A DNA stretch of 16,074 nucleotides from JBCCSZ01 sp039199225 (GCA_039199225.1 JBCCSZ010000179.1:1-16074), one strand, 5' to 3'; positions 1 through 8,768 are shown, numbered from the stretch's first letter. Program-made: numbers and translations. The notes: generated by a model from the letters alone, not told the origin.

Positions 1-1066
1 CTTTTTGTTTCATGGCCAGGATATTTTCGCTGATTTCTGCCCTTCGATCCGCTTGTCCAAGCAAACTGATGGCCTTTGGAATCATTTCGGCGGCAGCTTC
101 GGCATCCTTCACCAGAACGGCTGCATCCCTTTCGACCAATGCCTTTGCATTGTGGGTTTGATGATCCTCTGCCACGTTGGGAGAGGGAATCAGAATAGCT
201 GGCTTTCCGATGATGCTCAACTCCGAAATGGTCAGCGCACCCGCCCGGCAGATCAAAACGTCTGCCATTGAATAGGCCAAATCCATTCGATCGATGAAAG
301 CTGAGATTTTCACGTTGGGCAAACGGGCTGTCTCACATTCTGCATATTCATCGATGTACAACTTTCCAGCTTGCCAAAGGACTTGCACATCTTGGTGTCT
401 TTTCAACAAGTCGGCATTCGCTCGCATCGCGCGGTTGAGTGAGCGCGCACCCAGGCTGCCTCCAACCAAAACGATTACACCCTTAGCGGTTGCCATTCCA
501 AAGTGCTTTAAAGCCTGTTCTTTGTGGGCGCCCAAGTCTGTCAAATCCTTGCGAACCGGATTGCCTGTCAGCACGATCTTCTCTTTCGGAAAATAGCGCT
601 CCAACCCTTCGTATGCCACACAAATCTTATGGGCCTTGGCCGCCAGCAAGCGATTGGTTTTTCCCGGAAAAGAATTCTGCTCCTGTATCAAGCTTGGAAT
701 GCCCAGCCTGGAAGCTACCTCCAAGGTCGGACCGCTGGCAAATCCTCCAACGCCAACAACCACTTGCGGACGGAAGCGCCGGATGATGCCATAGGCTTTG
801 AATAAGCTCACGATCAGTTTTAATGGGAACAGCAAATTGCGCCAGATTTCACCGCGATGAAATCCGCTGATCCAAAGCCCTTTTATCTTGTATCCCGCTT
901 TCGGGACTTTTTCCATTTCAATTTTTCCTTTCGCACCGACAAACAAAATCTCAACACCTGGATGTGCATCCTTCAAGGCATCCGCAATGGCGATGGCTGG
1001 AAAGATGTGTCCACCGGAGCCACCTCCTGAAATCAGCACCCGCTCGATTGCCTTTGTTGTTGTCAT
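1..1066 (-). CDS. murG: UDP-GlcNAc:lipid I N-acetylglucosaminyltransferase MurG (3' end cut)
   Basis: MurG transfers GlcNAc from UDP-GlcNAc to lipid I at the cytoplasmic membrane face, making lipid II. The frame opens with ATG at 1064-1066 and stays open to the left edge (355 full codons, last at 2-4). The family is usually about 355-370 residues, so only the last few residues and the stop are missing. Visible signatures are the N-terminal glycine-rich GGGSGGH loop (residues 14-20), GNPVR in the middle, GGSLGA opening the C-terminal domain, RAGALTISEL, and the UDP-GlcNAc site EDHQTHNA. It starts 23 bases after the ftsW stop, so it is translated from the same message. Canonical order predicts murC or ftsQ/A/Z beyond the edge. 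Identity is very sure; the truncation is a window effect. Confidence 0.97.
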   Translation of the reverse strand, partial: MTTTKAIERVLISGGGSGGHIFPAIAIADALKDAHPGVEILFVGAKGKIEMEKVPKAGYKIKGLWISGFHRGEIWRNLLFPLKLIVSLFKAYGIIRRFRPQVVVGVGGFASGPTLEVASRLGIPSLIQEQNSFPGKTNRLLAAKAHKICVAYEGLERYFPKEKIVLTGNPVRKDLTDLGAHKEQALKHFGMATAKGVIVLVGGSLGARSLNRAMRANADLLKRHQDVQVLWQAGKLYIDEYAECETARLPNVKISAFIDRMDLAYSMADVLICRAGALTISELSIIGKPAILIPSPNVAEDHQTHNAKALVERDAAVLVKDAEAAAEMIPKAISLLGQADRRAEISENILAMKQK

Positions 1067-1089
1067 TTTGCTTAGGCTGTAAGGATTCT

Positions 1090-2223
1090 TTAAGCTGTTT
1101 TTTCAATGTATCGACTCACACTCAAGATCATTCCGAATGCAATACTTGTAAAGATTACCGATGTTCCTCCCATGCTGACCATCGGCAGCGTCAAGCCCGT
1201 TACTGGCACCAAATTCACCGAAACAGCGATGTTGGCCAGTGCTTGTATGGTGATGAACATTCCGAGGCCAAGTGCCAGCATAGCACCAAAGGCTTTCGGG
1301 CTGCGCGTTACCAGAGCCACTACTCTAAAAAACAGCAGCACATATAGACCGATGATCAAAAAGCCGCCCAGCAATCCGTACTCTTCGCAAATGATGGCGT
1401 AGATGAAATCGGAAAAAGGTGCTGGCAAGAAATTTCGCAAAGCACTGTTACCCGGTCCGACACCCAGCCAACTACCTTCTGCAATGGCGATCTTGGATTG
1501 TACTACCTGGTAGACTTCGTCGGAGCCTTGCATAAAATCGCTCATCCTCGAAATCCAGGTTCCAGTCCGCACGACTTCCGGAAAAAATACGCCGATGGTC
1601 ACCAGGCAAGTAAATACAACAATGCCCAGAAAGAGCAGCAATAAAATGTAGCGGACATCTACCCGACCGATGAACATCATCAAAACGCAGATGAAAAATA
1701 ACAGCATGGCAGAAGATAAATCCGCCGGTGCGATCAAGCTGCAAATGATTAAAATCGGTACGATGATCGGCAGAAAAGCACTGTTGAAATCCTTGATGTA
1801 TTCCTGCTTTGCGGAGATGGCTCGTGCTACATAAATGATCAAAGCCAACTTGGCAAAATCCGATGTCTGAAAAGTCATTCCCAATCCGGGTACCGTAATC
1901 CATCGCCTTGCCTCATTGATTTCGGCTCCAAAAGCAATGGTGTATACCAACAGCGGAATCGATAAAATCAGCAGTACAGGTGCCATTCGATTGTACTGGG
2001 TGTAATGCATCAAATAACACAAGTAGGTCAAAAACAGGCCACCGGCAATGAAGATGAAATGCTTCAATAAGTAAAACTCCATATTGCCACCTCTTTGCTT
2101 GAAAGCAATGGAGCCGGTTGCACTGTAAACTGCCAGCAGGGAGAAGATCGAGAGGACGGCCAGGATCATCCAAATGGTCCGGTCACCTCTTAATTCAGCA
2201 TAAATTCTGTTTCCTAAAGACAT
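1090..2223 (-). CDS. ftsW: SEDS peptidoglycan glycosyltransferase FtsW
   Basis: FtsW polymerises lipid II into septal glycan strands together with its class B PBP partner (FtsI, in this cluster). From ATG 2223 the product is 377 residues with about ten hydrophobic segments. SEDS signatures are visible: RRWITVPGLGMTFQTSDFAK (106-125), SDFIYAIICEEYG (271-283) with Asp272 at the place of the proposed catalytic aspartate, and PVTGLTLPMVSMGG (340-353) near the C terminus. The start is uncertain. The frame extends 10 codons further to a TTG at 2253, one base after an AGGAGG; I prefer the ATG because the sequence from there looks like a normal FtsW N terminus. Position after murD and before murG favours FtsW over the paralogue RodA. 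Confidence 0.95.
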   Translation of the reverse strand: MSLGNRIYAELRGDRTIWMILAVLSIFSLLAVYSATGSIAFKQRGGNMEFYLLKHFIFIAGGLFLTYLCYLMHYTQYNRMAPVLLILSIPLLVYTIAFGAEINEARRWITVPGLGMTFQTSDFAKLALIIYVARAISAKQEYIKDFNSAFLPIIVPILIICSLIAPADLSSAMLLFFICVLMMFIGRVDVRYILLLLFLGIVVFTCLVTIGVFFPEVVRTGTWISRMSDFMQGSDEVYQVVQSKIAIAEGSWLGVGPGNSALRNFLPAPFSDFIYAIICEEYGLLGGFLIIGLYVLLFFRVVALVTRSPKAFGAMLALGLGMFITIQALANIAVSVNLVPVTGLTLPMVSMGGTSVIFTSIAFGMILSVSRYIEKTA

Positions 2224-2254
2224 TGTCTCAAATTTTAAATTCTGTTTTGGCAAA

Positions 2255-2260
2255 CCTCCT
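2255..2260 (-). promoter_or_regulatory. AGGAGG Shine-Dalgarno-like site before ftsW, badly spaced
   Basis: A perfect AGGAGG on the minus strand lies in the 24 bases between the murD stop and the longer ftsW frame. It is one base from the TTG at 2253 (too close) and 31 bases from the ATG at 2223 (too far). It is a rare exact SD match in a window whose genes mostly lack one. It may be fortuitous. Confidence 0.35.
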
Positions 2261-2277
2261 TTTACAAAGTTTACCGA

Positions 2278-3576
2278 TTACAGCTTTAATACGGCTGCTT
2301 TAAATTGATCCCCCCTGTCTTTGTAATTTTCAAATAAATCAAAGCTGGCACAAGCCGGAGAAAGTAAAACAGTATCTCCCTTTTCTGCCCGGATGGCTGC
2401 CTGTTCGATGGCGGCTTCCATGCTTTTGACTTCTACCAGATCGGCCACTTTGTCGCTAAAGACCGAAATGAGTTTTTGGTTGTCAAGGCCCAGACAGATG
2501 ATGGCTTTTACCTTTTGGTTGACAAACTCGAACAGTGGCTCATATTCATTGCCCTTGTCGGTTCCGCCTACAATCCAGACGGTCGGTTTGTCCATTGCTC
2601 CGAGCGCAAAGTAAACCGCATCAACGTTGGTCGCCTTACTGTCGTTAATGTATTCGACGCCTTGAACGGTGGCCACTCGCTCCATGCGATGTGGATCGTT
2701 GACAAAACTGTCCAATCCTTTTTGGATCGATGCCGGAGCAGCGCCCAAGCGAAGAGCGACCTCAATGGCACAGTAGGCGTTGAATAAATTGTGCTGCCCC
2801 TTTAGGCTGCACTGGCTCATATCGAATTCGGCAACTCCCACTTTCAGTTTCGGCCATTGGAGGCTGTTGAAAGGAATGGGAAGACCCTGCGGTATCAAAG
2901 CCTGCTCGTCTACTTTGCGACGGATGTTTGGATCATCTGCATTGTAGATGAACAAATCATCAGCGGTTTGATTCATCAGGATGCGGAATTTCGACTGCAG
3001 GTACTTTTCAAACTGATAGTCGTAGCGATCAAGGTGATCGGGTGTGACGTTCAGCAGCATGGCGATCTGCGGCCGGAAATCCCGGATGCCGTCCAATTGG
3101 AAGCTACTCAGCTCCAATACAAAATAGTCTCTCTGATTTTCGGCGACCAGCCGGGCAAAACTCTTGCCGATGTTCCCCCCTACACCCACATTGAATCCTG
3201 CTGTGTGCAAAAGGTGGTAGGTTAGGTTTGTCGTTGTTGTTTTCCCATTGCTACCAGTGATGGCGATCAAGCTGGCAGCTGTATGTCTGGCGGCAAATTC
3301 GATTTCCGAGATCACTGGAATGCCACGGGACCGAATCGTTTGAATCAATTCGATGGTGTCGGGAATGCCAGGGCTCTTGATAACCTCTGTTGCCTCAAAA
3401 ATCCGTTCTCTAGTATGTTGATTTTCCTCGTATGGAATATCCTGTTTTTCCAGCTGTTGTTTAAAATCCGGGGCAATCTTGCCATAGTCCGAAACAAAAG
3501 TTTGATAGCCTTTTTGTTTGGATAAAATGGCGGCACCTACCCCACTTTCTCCTGCTCCAAGTATGACGATGTTCAT
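2278..3576 (-). CDS. murD: UDP-N-acetylmuramoyl-L-alanine--D-glutamate ligase MurD
   Basis: MurD adds D-glutamate to UDP-MurNAc-L-Ala in the cytoplasm using ATP. At 432 residues it has normal length. The N-terminal Rossmann-like domain begins MNIVILGAGESGVGAA. The ATP P-loop is GSNGKTTT (108-115), followed by LELSSFQL (154-161) and LNVTPDHLDRY (175-185) of the central Mur ligase domain. The C-terminal domain shows HRMERV (296-301), NDSKATN (311-317) and LLSPACASFDLFENYKDRG (404-422), which is characteristic of MurD. The ATG at 3574-3576 is 15 bases after the mraY stop, so the genes are co-transcribed and probably translationally coupled. Nothing unusual is seen. Confidence 0.97.
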   Translation of the reverse strand: MNIVILGAGESGVGAAILSKQKGYQTFVSDYGKIAPDFKQQLEKQDIPYEENQHTRERIFEATEVIKSPGIPDTIELIQTIRSRGIPVISEIEFAARHTAASLIAITGSNGKTTTTNLTYHLLHTAGFNVGVGGNIGKSFARLVAENQRDYFVLELSSFQLDGIRDFRPQIAMLLNVTPDHLDRYDYQFEKYLQSKFRILMNQTADDLFIYNADDPNIRRKVDEQALIPQGLPIPFNSLQWPKLKVGVAEFDMSQCSLKGQHNLFNAYCAIEVALRLGAAPASIQKGLDSFVNDPHRMERVATVQGVEYINDSKATNVDAVYFALGAMDKPTVWIVGGTDKGNEYEPLFEFVNQKVKAIICLGLDNQKLISVFSDKVADLVEVKSMEAAIEQAAIRAEKGDTVLLSPACASFDLFENYKDRGDQFKAAVLKL

Positions 3577-3591
3577 GTGACTGTAAATCCG

Positions 3592-4854
3592 TTATCTGAT
3601 CTTCAATGTTATGATGGTCAGCACAGCCAATAAAACTCCGACAATCCAAAAGCGCGTCACAATCTTGGCCTCGTGCATCCCTTTTTTCTGAAAGTGATGG
3701 TGCAGTGGCGACATCAAAAAGACCCGCCTGCCTTCACCGTATCTCTTTCGGGTATATTTGAAATAAAATACCTGAATCATCACCGAAAGATTTTCTATCA
3801 AGAAAATGCCACACAAAATCGGAATCAGCAGTTCTTTTCGAATCAAGATGGCCAGGGCCGCAATGATGCCTCCGATGGTCAAACTTCCCGTATCGCCCAT
3901 AAAAATCTGAGCGGGGTAAGAATTGTACCACAGAAAGCCGATGCATCCTCCCAGGAAACAGGCAGAAAAAACCACCAATTCCTCCGTGTAAGGCAAGTAG
4001 AAAATGTTGAGATAATCGGCCAGCACGGCATTACCCGAGACGTAGGCCAATACACCCAGCGTTGCCCCAATGATGGCACTTACACCGGTTGCCAAACCAT
4101 CCAAACCATCTGTCAAGTTTGCAGCATTCGATACGGCCGTCACGATTAAGATGACAATGGGAACAAATATCAACCACACCATGGAGGCTGCATTATCGCC
4201 CAAAAACCATAACAATTGCTTATAGTCAAATCGATTGCCTTTAAAAAATGGCACATTCGTTAATGTGCTTTTCACATAGGCAACTTCTATTACTTTTCCG
4301 GCATTCCGGAGGTCTTTCACCTCTAGGGTTTTGACGATTTCGTAGCCTTCGGCCACCGCCAGTCGTTTTTCCATTCGCACCACAACATCCTCACTAAAAA
4401 GCATGATCAAACCGACGATCAACCCCAAACCAATCTGCCCCATGATCTTAAACTTCCCACTCAGTCCCTTCTTATCTTTTTTAAAGACCTTAATGTAGTC
4501 GTCCAAAAAGCCAATGGCCCCCATCCAGATTGTTGCCAACAACATTACAAGGATGTAAACATTGTGTACAAAATCTGTTACCAGCAAGCAAGGAACAATG
4601 ATGGCCATAATGATGATGATCCCACCCATGGTCGGTGTTCCTTCCTTTTCTTTCTGGCCCTCCAAACCGAGGTCCCGAATGGTCTCTCCTACTTGTAGTC
4701 TCTTGAGAAAACGGATGATCCGATGCCCGAAAAGCATGGATATCACGAGCGAAATGATGATGGCCAAACCAGCGCGAAAAGTAATATAATCGAATAAGCG
4801 CGCCCACTTCAGCCCAATCGTTTTCTCAAAGTATTCAAATAAATAGTACAACAT
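3592..4854 (-). CDS. mraY: Phospho-N-acetylmuramoyl-pentapeptide transferase MraY
   Basis: MraY is the integral membrane enzyme that moves phospho-MurNAc-pentapeptide onto undecaprenyl phosphate, giving lipid I. I start it at ATG 4854 (420 residues): an AGGAAG lies 7 bases upstream and the product begins in family style (MLYYLFEYFEK). The frame runs open 45 codons further, but that stretch is charged, low in complexity and unlike MraY. Signatures are TPTMGG (73-78), the DD pair at 118-119, NAANLTDGLDGLA (243-255), FMGDTGSL (318-325) and the HHH motif (385-387). About ten membrane segments are visible. It exceeds the roughly 360 residues of the E. coli enzyme because of a hydrophilic insertion at about 155-220, which I recall as usual for Bacteroidota. 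Confidence 0.97.
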   Translation of the reverse strand: MLYYLFEYFEKTIGLKWARLFDYITFRAGLAIIISLVISMLFGHRIIRFLKRLQVGETIRDLGLEGQKEKEGTPTMGGIIIIMAIIVPCLLVTDFVHNVYILVMLLATIWMGAIGFLDDYIKVFKKDKKGLSGKFKIMGQIGLGLIVGLIMLFSEDVVVRMEKRLAVAEGYEIVKTLEVKDLRNAGKVIEVAYVKSTLTNVPFFKGNRFDYKQLLWFLGDNAASMVWLIFVPIVILIVTAVSNAANLTDGLDGLATGVSAIIGATLGVLAYVSGNAVLADYLNIFYLPYTEELVVFSACFLGGCIGFLWYNSYPAQIFMGDTGSLTIGGIIAALAILIRKELLIPILCGIFLIENLSVMIQVFYFKYTRKRYGEGRRVFLMSPLHHHFQKKGMHEAKIVTRFWIVGVLLAVLTIITLKIR

Positions 4855-5096
4855 CCTGTTGCTTCCTGCTTTGTTTTGATTCCTAATTATTTTGTTTCCT
4901 TGCTGTTCTCCGGGCTTCCCTTTCCGGATTCTTTCTGTATCTCTACTCCTATAAAATTCACGACCCAGTAGCAGCGGCAGGGGATTCATCGAAAGATGGA
5001 GATTCGCTGAACCTTCCTGCCACGATGCTGCTTATGAATCTGAGAATGATAATAGCCAATTCAATTAGGCATCAGGAATGGGCTAAGCCCATTTTA
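4855..5096 (-). other. 242-base murE-mraY gap with inverted repeats, at the usual place of murF
   Basis: This is by far the longest gap inside the dcw run. On the minus strand it contains a short hairpin right after the murE stop (5077-5093), a two-part stem pairing 5027-5032 with 4970-4975 and 5016-5021 with 4976-4981 (six base pairs each, a five-base bulge, a 34-base loop), and an alternative 7-bp inverted repeat GATTCAT/ATGAATC (4983-4989 with 5034-5040). An AGGAAG at 4862-4867 serves mraY. No TAnnTTTG promoter is seen. The 45-codon open stretch in the mraY frame has no recognisable protein character. The gap may be a structured mraY leader or the scar of a lost murF. Confidence 0.5.
5077..5093 (-). 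other. Short hairpin just after the murE stop
   Basis: AATGGGC, a three-base loop and GCCCATT form a perfect 7-bp stem three bases beyond the murE stop codon. No T-run follows on the minus strand (next bases are CCTGATG), so it is not a standard intrinsic terminator. It could be a 3'-end-protecting or processing hairpin between murE and mraY. Function is not shown by sequence. Confidence 0.4.
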
Positions 5097-6557
5097 TCAG
5101 ATACCTTTTAAAGCATTTTCCAATTCGACCTTATCATCGAATGAATGGCGCACGCCTTTGATCTCCTGATAGGTCTCATGGCCTTTGCCAGCAACCAAAA
5201 CGATGTCTCCGGTTTGAGCCAATCGACAAGCGGTTCGAATGGCCTGCCGGCGGTTGGTAATGCTTAGTGTTTTAATCGTACATGCATCAGACAAACCTTC
5301 TTCCATGTCGCCAATGATGACATCGGGGTCTTCACTGCGGGGATTGTCTGAAGTCAAAATGAGTTGATCGCTGTGTTCACAGGCAATTTTAGCCATCAGC
5401 GGCCGCTTTGCTTTGTCGCGATCACCCCCACAACCGACAACTGTAATGACGCGCTCCTCCCCTTTTCGCAATTGTCGAATGGTTGTTAACACCTTCAACA
5501 AGGCATCGGGCGTGTGCGCGTAGTCGACGATGCCAGTGATTTTTCGATGCTTGTCAAAAATGTATTCGAACCGCCCTTTGGCAGACCGAACTTGGCTCAA
5601 TGCCGTCAAAACCTCTATGGGCTCTGCTTCCAGCAAACGAGCTGTTGCATAAACCGCCAGCAGATTGTAGGCATTGAACTCACCAATGAGGCGGCCGTAA
5701 AATTCCTGGCGATCGATTTCGAGATGTAAGCCACTGAGGCTGTTCTCAATAATTTTTGCTTTAAAATCGGTTAGTACCCGAAGGCTGTAGCGGTATTTTT
5801 TGGCCTTGGTGTTCTGAAGCATCACCTCACCGTTGCGATCATCCATATTGGTCAAGGCAAAACTTTCGGAAGGCAACTCATCAAAAAATCGCTTTTTTGC
5901 ATGGAGATATTCCCGAAAAGAACCGTGATAATCCAGGTGATCGTGCGTCAGATTGGTGAATATGCCGCCTGCGAAATACAGTCCGGCAATCCGCCGCTGG
6001 TGAACAGCATGCGAGCTGACTTCCATAAAGGCAAACTCACATCCGGCCTCAACCATTTCTGCCAGTAATTCATTCAAAGCCACCGCATCGGGTGTTGTAA
6101 AAGTGGTAGGATAAACCCTTTGGCCAATCCTGTTTTCGACCGTTGACAGCAAGCCTGCTTTGTAACCCAGCGACTGATACAATTTGTAGAGCAGCGTAGC
6201 AGTCGTTGTTTTACCGTTGGTTCCGGTCACTCCCACCAGTTTCAATTTACGGGAAGGTCTCCCATAGAAATTACTGGCAAGAATACCCATAGCTTCGGCA
6301 CTGTCGGCAACTTTGAGGTAGGTCACGCTTTCTTGAAGAGCATCCGGCAGTGTTTGGCAGACAACCACCTGAGCCCCCTTTTCTACCGCTCCGTCGATAA
6401 AGGCATGCCCATCTGAGTGCAGCCCTTTGACAGCGACGAAGCAGTCGCCTTTTTCGACCTTTCGGGAGTCGAAGATGATGCGTTTAAACATCGCCTTCGG
6501 CTCTCCAATGGTTTCGATAACAGTCAAATCTGTCAATATGTGGTCCAGACGAATCAA
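5097..6557 (-). CDS. murE: UDP-MurNAc-L-Ala-D-Glu:meso-diaminopimelate ligase MurE
   Basis: MurE adds the third residue of the stem peptide in the cytoplasm. The 486-residue product has the normal three domains: N-terminal UDP-binding (FDSRKVEKGDCFVAVKG, 29-45), central ATPase with P-loop TGTNGKTTT (111-119), HDHLDYHGS (205-213) and the carbamylated-lysine region HAKKRFF (219-225), and a C-terminal domain with GCGGDRDKAKRP (375-386), DNPR (404-407) and GKGHE (457-461). DNPR is the known signature for meso-diaminopimelate rather than lysine. The start is TTG 6557: a stop (TGA at 6573-6575) closes the frame six codons upstream, no ATG lies between, and the first internal Met (residue 23) is too late. 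The resulting N terminus MIRLDHIL fits the family. Its start lies 54 bases beyond the ftsI stop. Confidence 0.97.
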   Translation of the reverse strand: MIRLDHILTDLTVIETIGEPKAMFKRIIFDSRKVEKGDCFVAVKGLHSDGHAFIDGAVEKGAQVVVCQTLPDALQESVTYLKVADSAEAMGILASNFYGRPSRKLKLVGVTGTNGKTTTATLLYKLYQSLGYKAGLLSTVENRIGQRVYPTTFTTPDAVALNELLAEMVEAGCEFAFMEVSSHAVHQRRIAGLYFAGGIFTNLTHDHLDYHGSFREYLHAKKRFFDELPSESFALTNMDDRNGEVMLQNTKAKKYRYSLRVLTDFKAKIIENSLSGLHLEIDRQEFYGRLIGEFNAYNLLAVYATARLLEAEPIEVLTALSQVRSAKGRFEYIFDKHRKITGIVDYAHTPDALLKVLTTIRQLRKGEERVITVVGCGGDRDKAKRPLMAKIACEHSDQLILTSDNPRSEDPDVIIGDMEEGLSDACTIKTLSITNRRQAIRTACRLAQTGDIVLVAGKGHETYQEIKGVRHSFDDKVELENALKGI

Positions 6558-6611
6558 TGTGTTAATAGTGTTTCAAGAATAGTGTTTCATAATGAGGGAT
6601 AACCAGCTGGA

Positions 6612-8738
6612 TCAAGTATTTGAAGCCAGCTTGAGTTTGATCGTCTGTCCCTTTATTTTCGTACCGGCTCGAATGGATTGTAAAACCACCTTTCCGGTGC
6701 CACTTATTACGACATTTAGTCCGCGATTTTCCAGTATGTAAAGGGCATCGCGTAGGCCCATTCCGACGACACTCGGCACAACATCGTCTTGTATATATCT
6801 CGGCTCAAGGTTGAGTGTGTCCGATTCTGCTCTGGTAACAGCCCAGATGTCATTTGCATAATTTTCGTAGGACACATCCAGGAATTCGAGCACCTTCACC
6901 AAATCCATGCGATCACCGACAGAGTAAACCGGCAGTTGCTTTCCTTTCAGATCCGGCTTGCGGCGCTTATTCAAAGCCTGGTGCAATTCAATTTTAGAGT
7001 CAAAGCAGCGATCAGCGATTTCACGGAAGACCGGCAAGGCCACCTCACTACCATAAATACCGTGTTCCTTTGGCTCCGTAATCATCACCACGCAAGTAAA
7101 CTTGGGATTGTCCGCTGGAAAGTAGCCTGCGAAAGAAGCCCGGTGCTTAATGTTGGACCTTGGCTTAAATTTGCGATAATCAATTTGCGCAGTACCCGTT
7201 TTTCCAGCAAAATCGTATCGACTACTCTTCCATTTTTTAGCTGTTCCTCGCTCCACAACACCTTCCAAAAGTGACTGTGCTTTGCGGATCGTAGAGGGCG
7301 AAGCAATTCTTCTTTTGACAACGGTTGGTTTGAAACTGGTTTTTGTCTTTCCGAAGTGCTGAATCTCAGATACCAGGTAAGGTTTCATCATTTGCCCGTT
7401 GTTGGCCACGGCATTGAAAAATGCCAGCAGCTGTAGGGGCGTGATGGTTAACTCGTATCCAATCGACATCCAAGGGATGGTCGTACCACTCCATTCGTCT
7501 TCCTCGCTGTAGGCTTCCTTGATGTAAGGCGCTGCCTCTCCCTCGATTTCAATACCTACGGGCAAGTGCAAATTCATTTCCTTGAGGCGACTGATGAATT
7601 GGCCAGCCTCCTCCTCGTAATATTTTTGGGTCAGCTTCGCAATCCCCACGTTGGAAGATATTTCGAAAGCTTTGCGAATCGTCGTTGTATCCAGTTGGTG
7701 ATAAGAAGCATCCACCATTTCCTCTTCATAAAAATTGGCTCTTCCCTGCTCCAAATCGATGGAGTCGTCCAGGTCGATGTGACCATCTTCCATCAAGGCC
7801 ATCATGGCAGCCAGCTTATAAGTTGATCCCGGTTCGACTGCTTCCCCAACCGCATAGTTGTAGGTCTCCCAAAGCTTATTGTTGGCCAGCCTACCGATAT
7901 TGGCGATGGCGCGAATTGCACCCGTTTCGGTTTCCATCAAAACTGCCGTTCCGTGATCGGCATTGTGGTATTTCACCGCTCGGTACAAAGCCTTTTCGAC
8001 CGATTCTTGTAGATTGATGTCGATGGTAGTGACAATGTCATCACCATTTTGTGGTTCGATGGCTGTCAAATCCTCAATGGGCATCCAAGTGTTGGCACTT
8101 ACGCGCCGCATCATCTGCTTTCCTTTCTTACCGCCGAGGACATTGTCAAAATAGCCCTCCAGGCCCACCGGTTTGGCGCCATCCCGTACATAGCCAATGG
8201 TTCGCTGCGCCAGCAGTCCAAGTGGTCGATCCCTTTTGGCAATGCGATTGATGATGAGTCCTCCGCGATACTTTCCAAGATTGAAAAGCGGAAACTTCTT
8301 AATCTTCATCATCTCCGAATAGCTGACACCACTTTTGATTTTGATGTATCGATTGCCAGCAGCCCGCTCGTCGATCAGGTATTGCTTATAACCTCCGATC
8401 GTAAAGGAGTCTGACACATAGGTTGCCAGGCAGATAGCCAACGAGTCTATGTTTTCGTTGAAGTCCTCCTCCCGCATACCGCTGGAATTGGGATCGAATC
8501 GTATTTCAAAGAACGGAAGGGATGTTGCCAGAAAGCTCCCGTCGGCAGACAGGATATTTCCCCTCTCAGCTTTAATATCCTTTAATTCATAATAGCTTCT
8601 ACGCCCTTCATTCCGCCACTTTTCTCCTTCTATCACACTGATGTCCAATGCCTTGTAGAAGATCACCAGCGCCAGTAAGACGACGAACATCAGCAGCCCG
8701 TAAACCCGGTATAGAACTTCATTTTTAACATTGAGCAT
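6612..8738 (-). CDS. ftsI: Septal class B penicillin-binding protein FtsI/PBP3 with PASTA domain
   Basis: This is the D,D-transpeptidase that cross-links septal peptidoglycan with FtsW. The 708 residues comprise a short cytoplasmic tail, one membrane anchor (about 11-28), a PBP dimerisation domain (about 55-225) opening with ERGNILSADG, a transpeptidase domain (about 255-580), and one C-terminal PASTA domain (about 652-706, VVPSVVGMGLRDALYILENR). All three catalytic motifs are present: STYK (Ser305 nucleophile, Lys308), SSN (361-363) and KTG (513-515). PASTA-tailed FtsI resembles SpoVD of Firmicutes but is, to my knowledge, also the usual form in Bacteroidota. The ATG at 8736-8738 is 30 bases past the ftsL-like stop. 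Identity is firm, and position favours division over elongation (PBP2). Confidence 0.96.
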   Translation of the reverse strand: MLNVKNEVLYRVYGLLMFVVLLALVIFYKALDISVIEGEKWRNEGRRSYYELKDIKAERGNILSADGSFLATSLPFFEIRFDPNSSGMREEDFNENIDSLAICLATYVSDSFTIGGYKQYLIDERAAGNRYIKIKSGVSYSEMMKIKKFPLFNLGKYRGGLIINRIAKRDRPLGLLAQRTIGYVRDGAKPVGLEGYFDNVLGGKKGKQMMRRVSANTWMPIEDLTAIEPQNGDDIVTTIDINLQESVEKALYRAVKYHNADHGTAVLMETETGAIRAIANIGRLANNKLWETYNYAVGEAVEPGSTYKLAAMMALMEDGHIDLDDSIDLEQGRANFYEEEMVDASYHQLDTTTIRKAFEISSNVGIAKLTQKYYEEEAGQFISRLKEMNLHLPVGIEIEGEAAPYIKEAYSEEDEWSGTTIPWMSIGYELTITPLQLLAFFNAVANNGQMMKPYLVSEIQHFGKTKTSFKPTVVKRRIASPSTIRKAQSLLEGVVERGTAKKWKSSRYDFAGKTGTAQIDYRKFKPRSNIKHRASFAGYFPADNPKFTCVVMITEPKEHGIYGSEVALPVFREIADRCFDSKIELHQALNKRRKPDLKGKQLPVYSVGDRMDLVKVLEFLDVSYENYANDIWAVTRAESDTLNLEPRYIQDDVVPSVVGMGLRDALYILENRGLNVVISGTGKVVLQSIRAGTKIKGQTIKLKLASNT

Positions 8739-8768
8739 AAGTCTCGAATACGTTTTTTCTAGTCAGTA

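Noticed and set aside
1..1066. Broken murG (pseudogene)
   Set aside because: The frame is intact to the window edge and all family motifs are present; the missing end is a cut of the window.
3673..4149. 158-codon plus-strand frame opposite mraY
   Set aside because: Shadow of mraY; no start signal or family resemblance.
4855..4989. 45-residue N-terminal extension of MraY
   Set aside because: An AGGAAG 7 bases before ATG 4854 and family-like sequence from there set the start; the extension is charged and overlaps the structured leader.
5077..5093. Intrinsic terminator after murE
   Set aside because: The stem is good but no T-run follows on the minus strand, and mraY must be transcribed through; kept only as a hairpin.
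6789..7274. 161-codon plus-strand frame opposite ftsI
   Set aside because: It lies fully within the confirmed ftsI gene on the other strand and encodes nothing recognisable.
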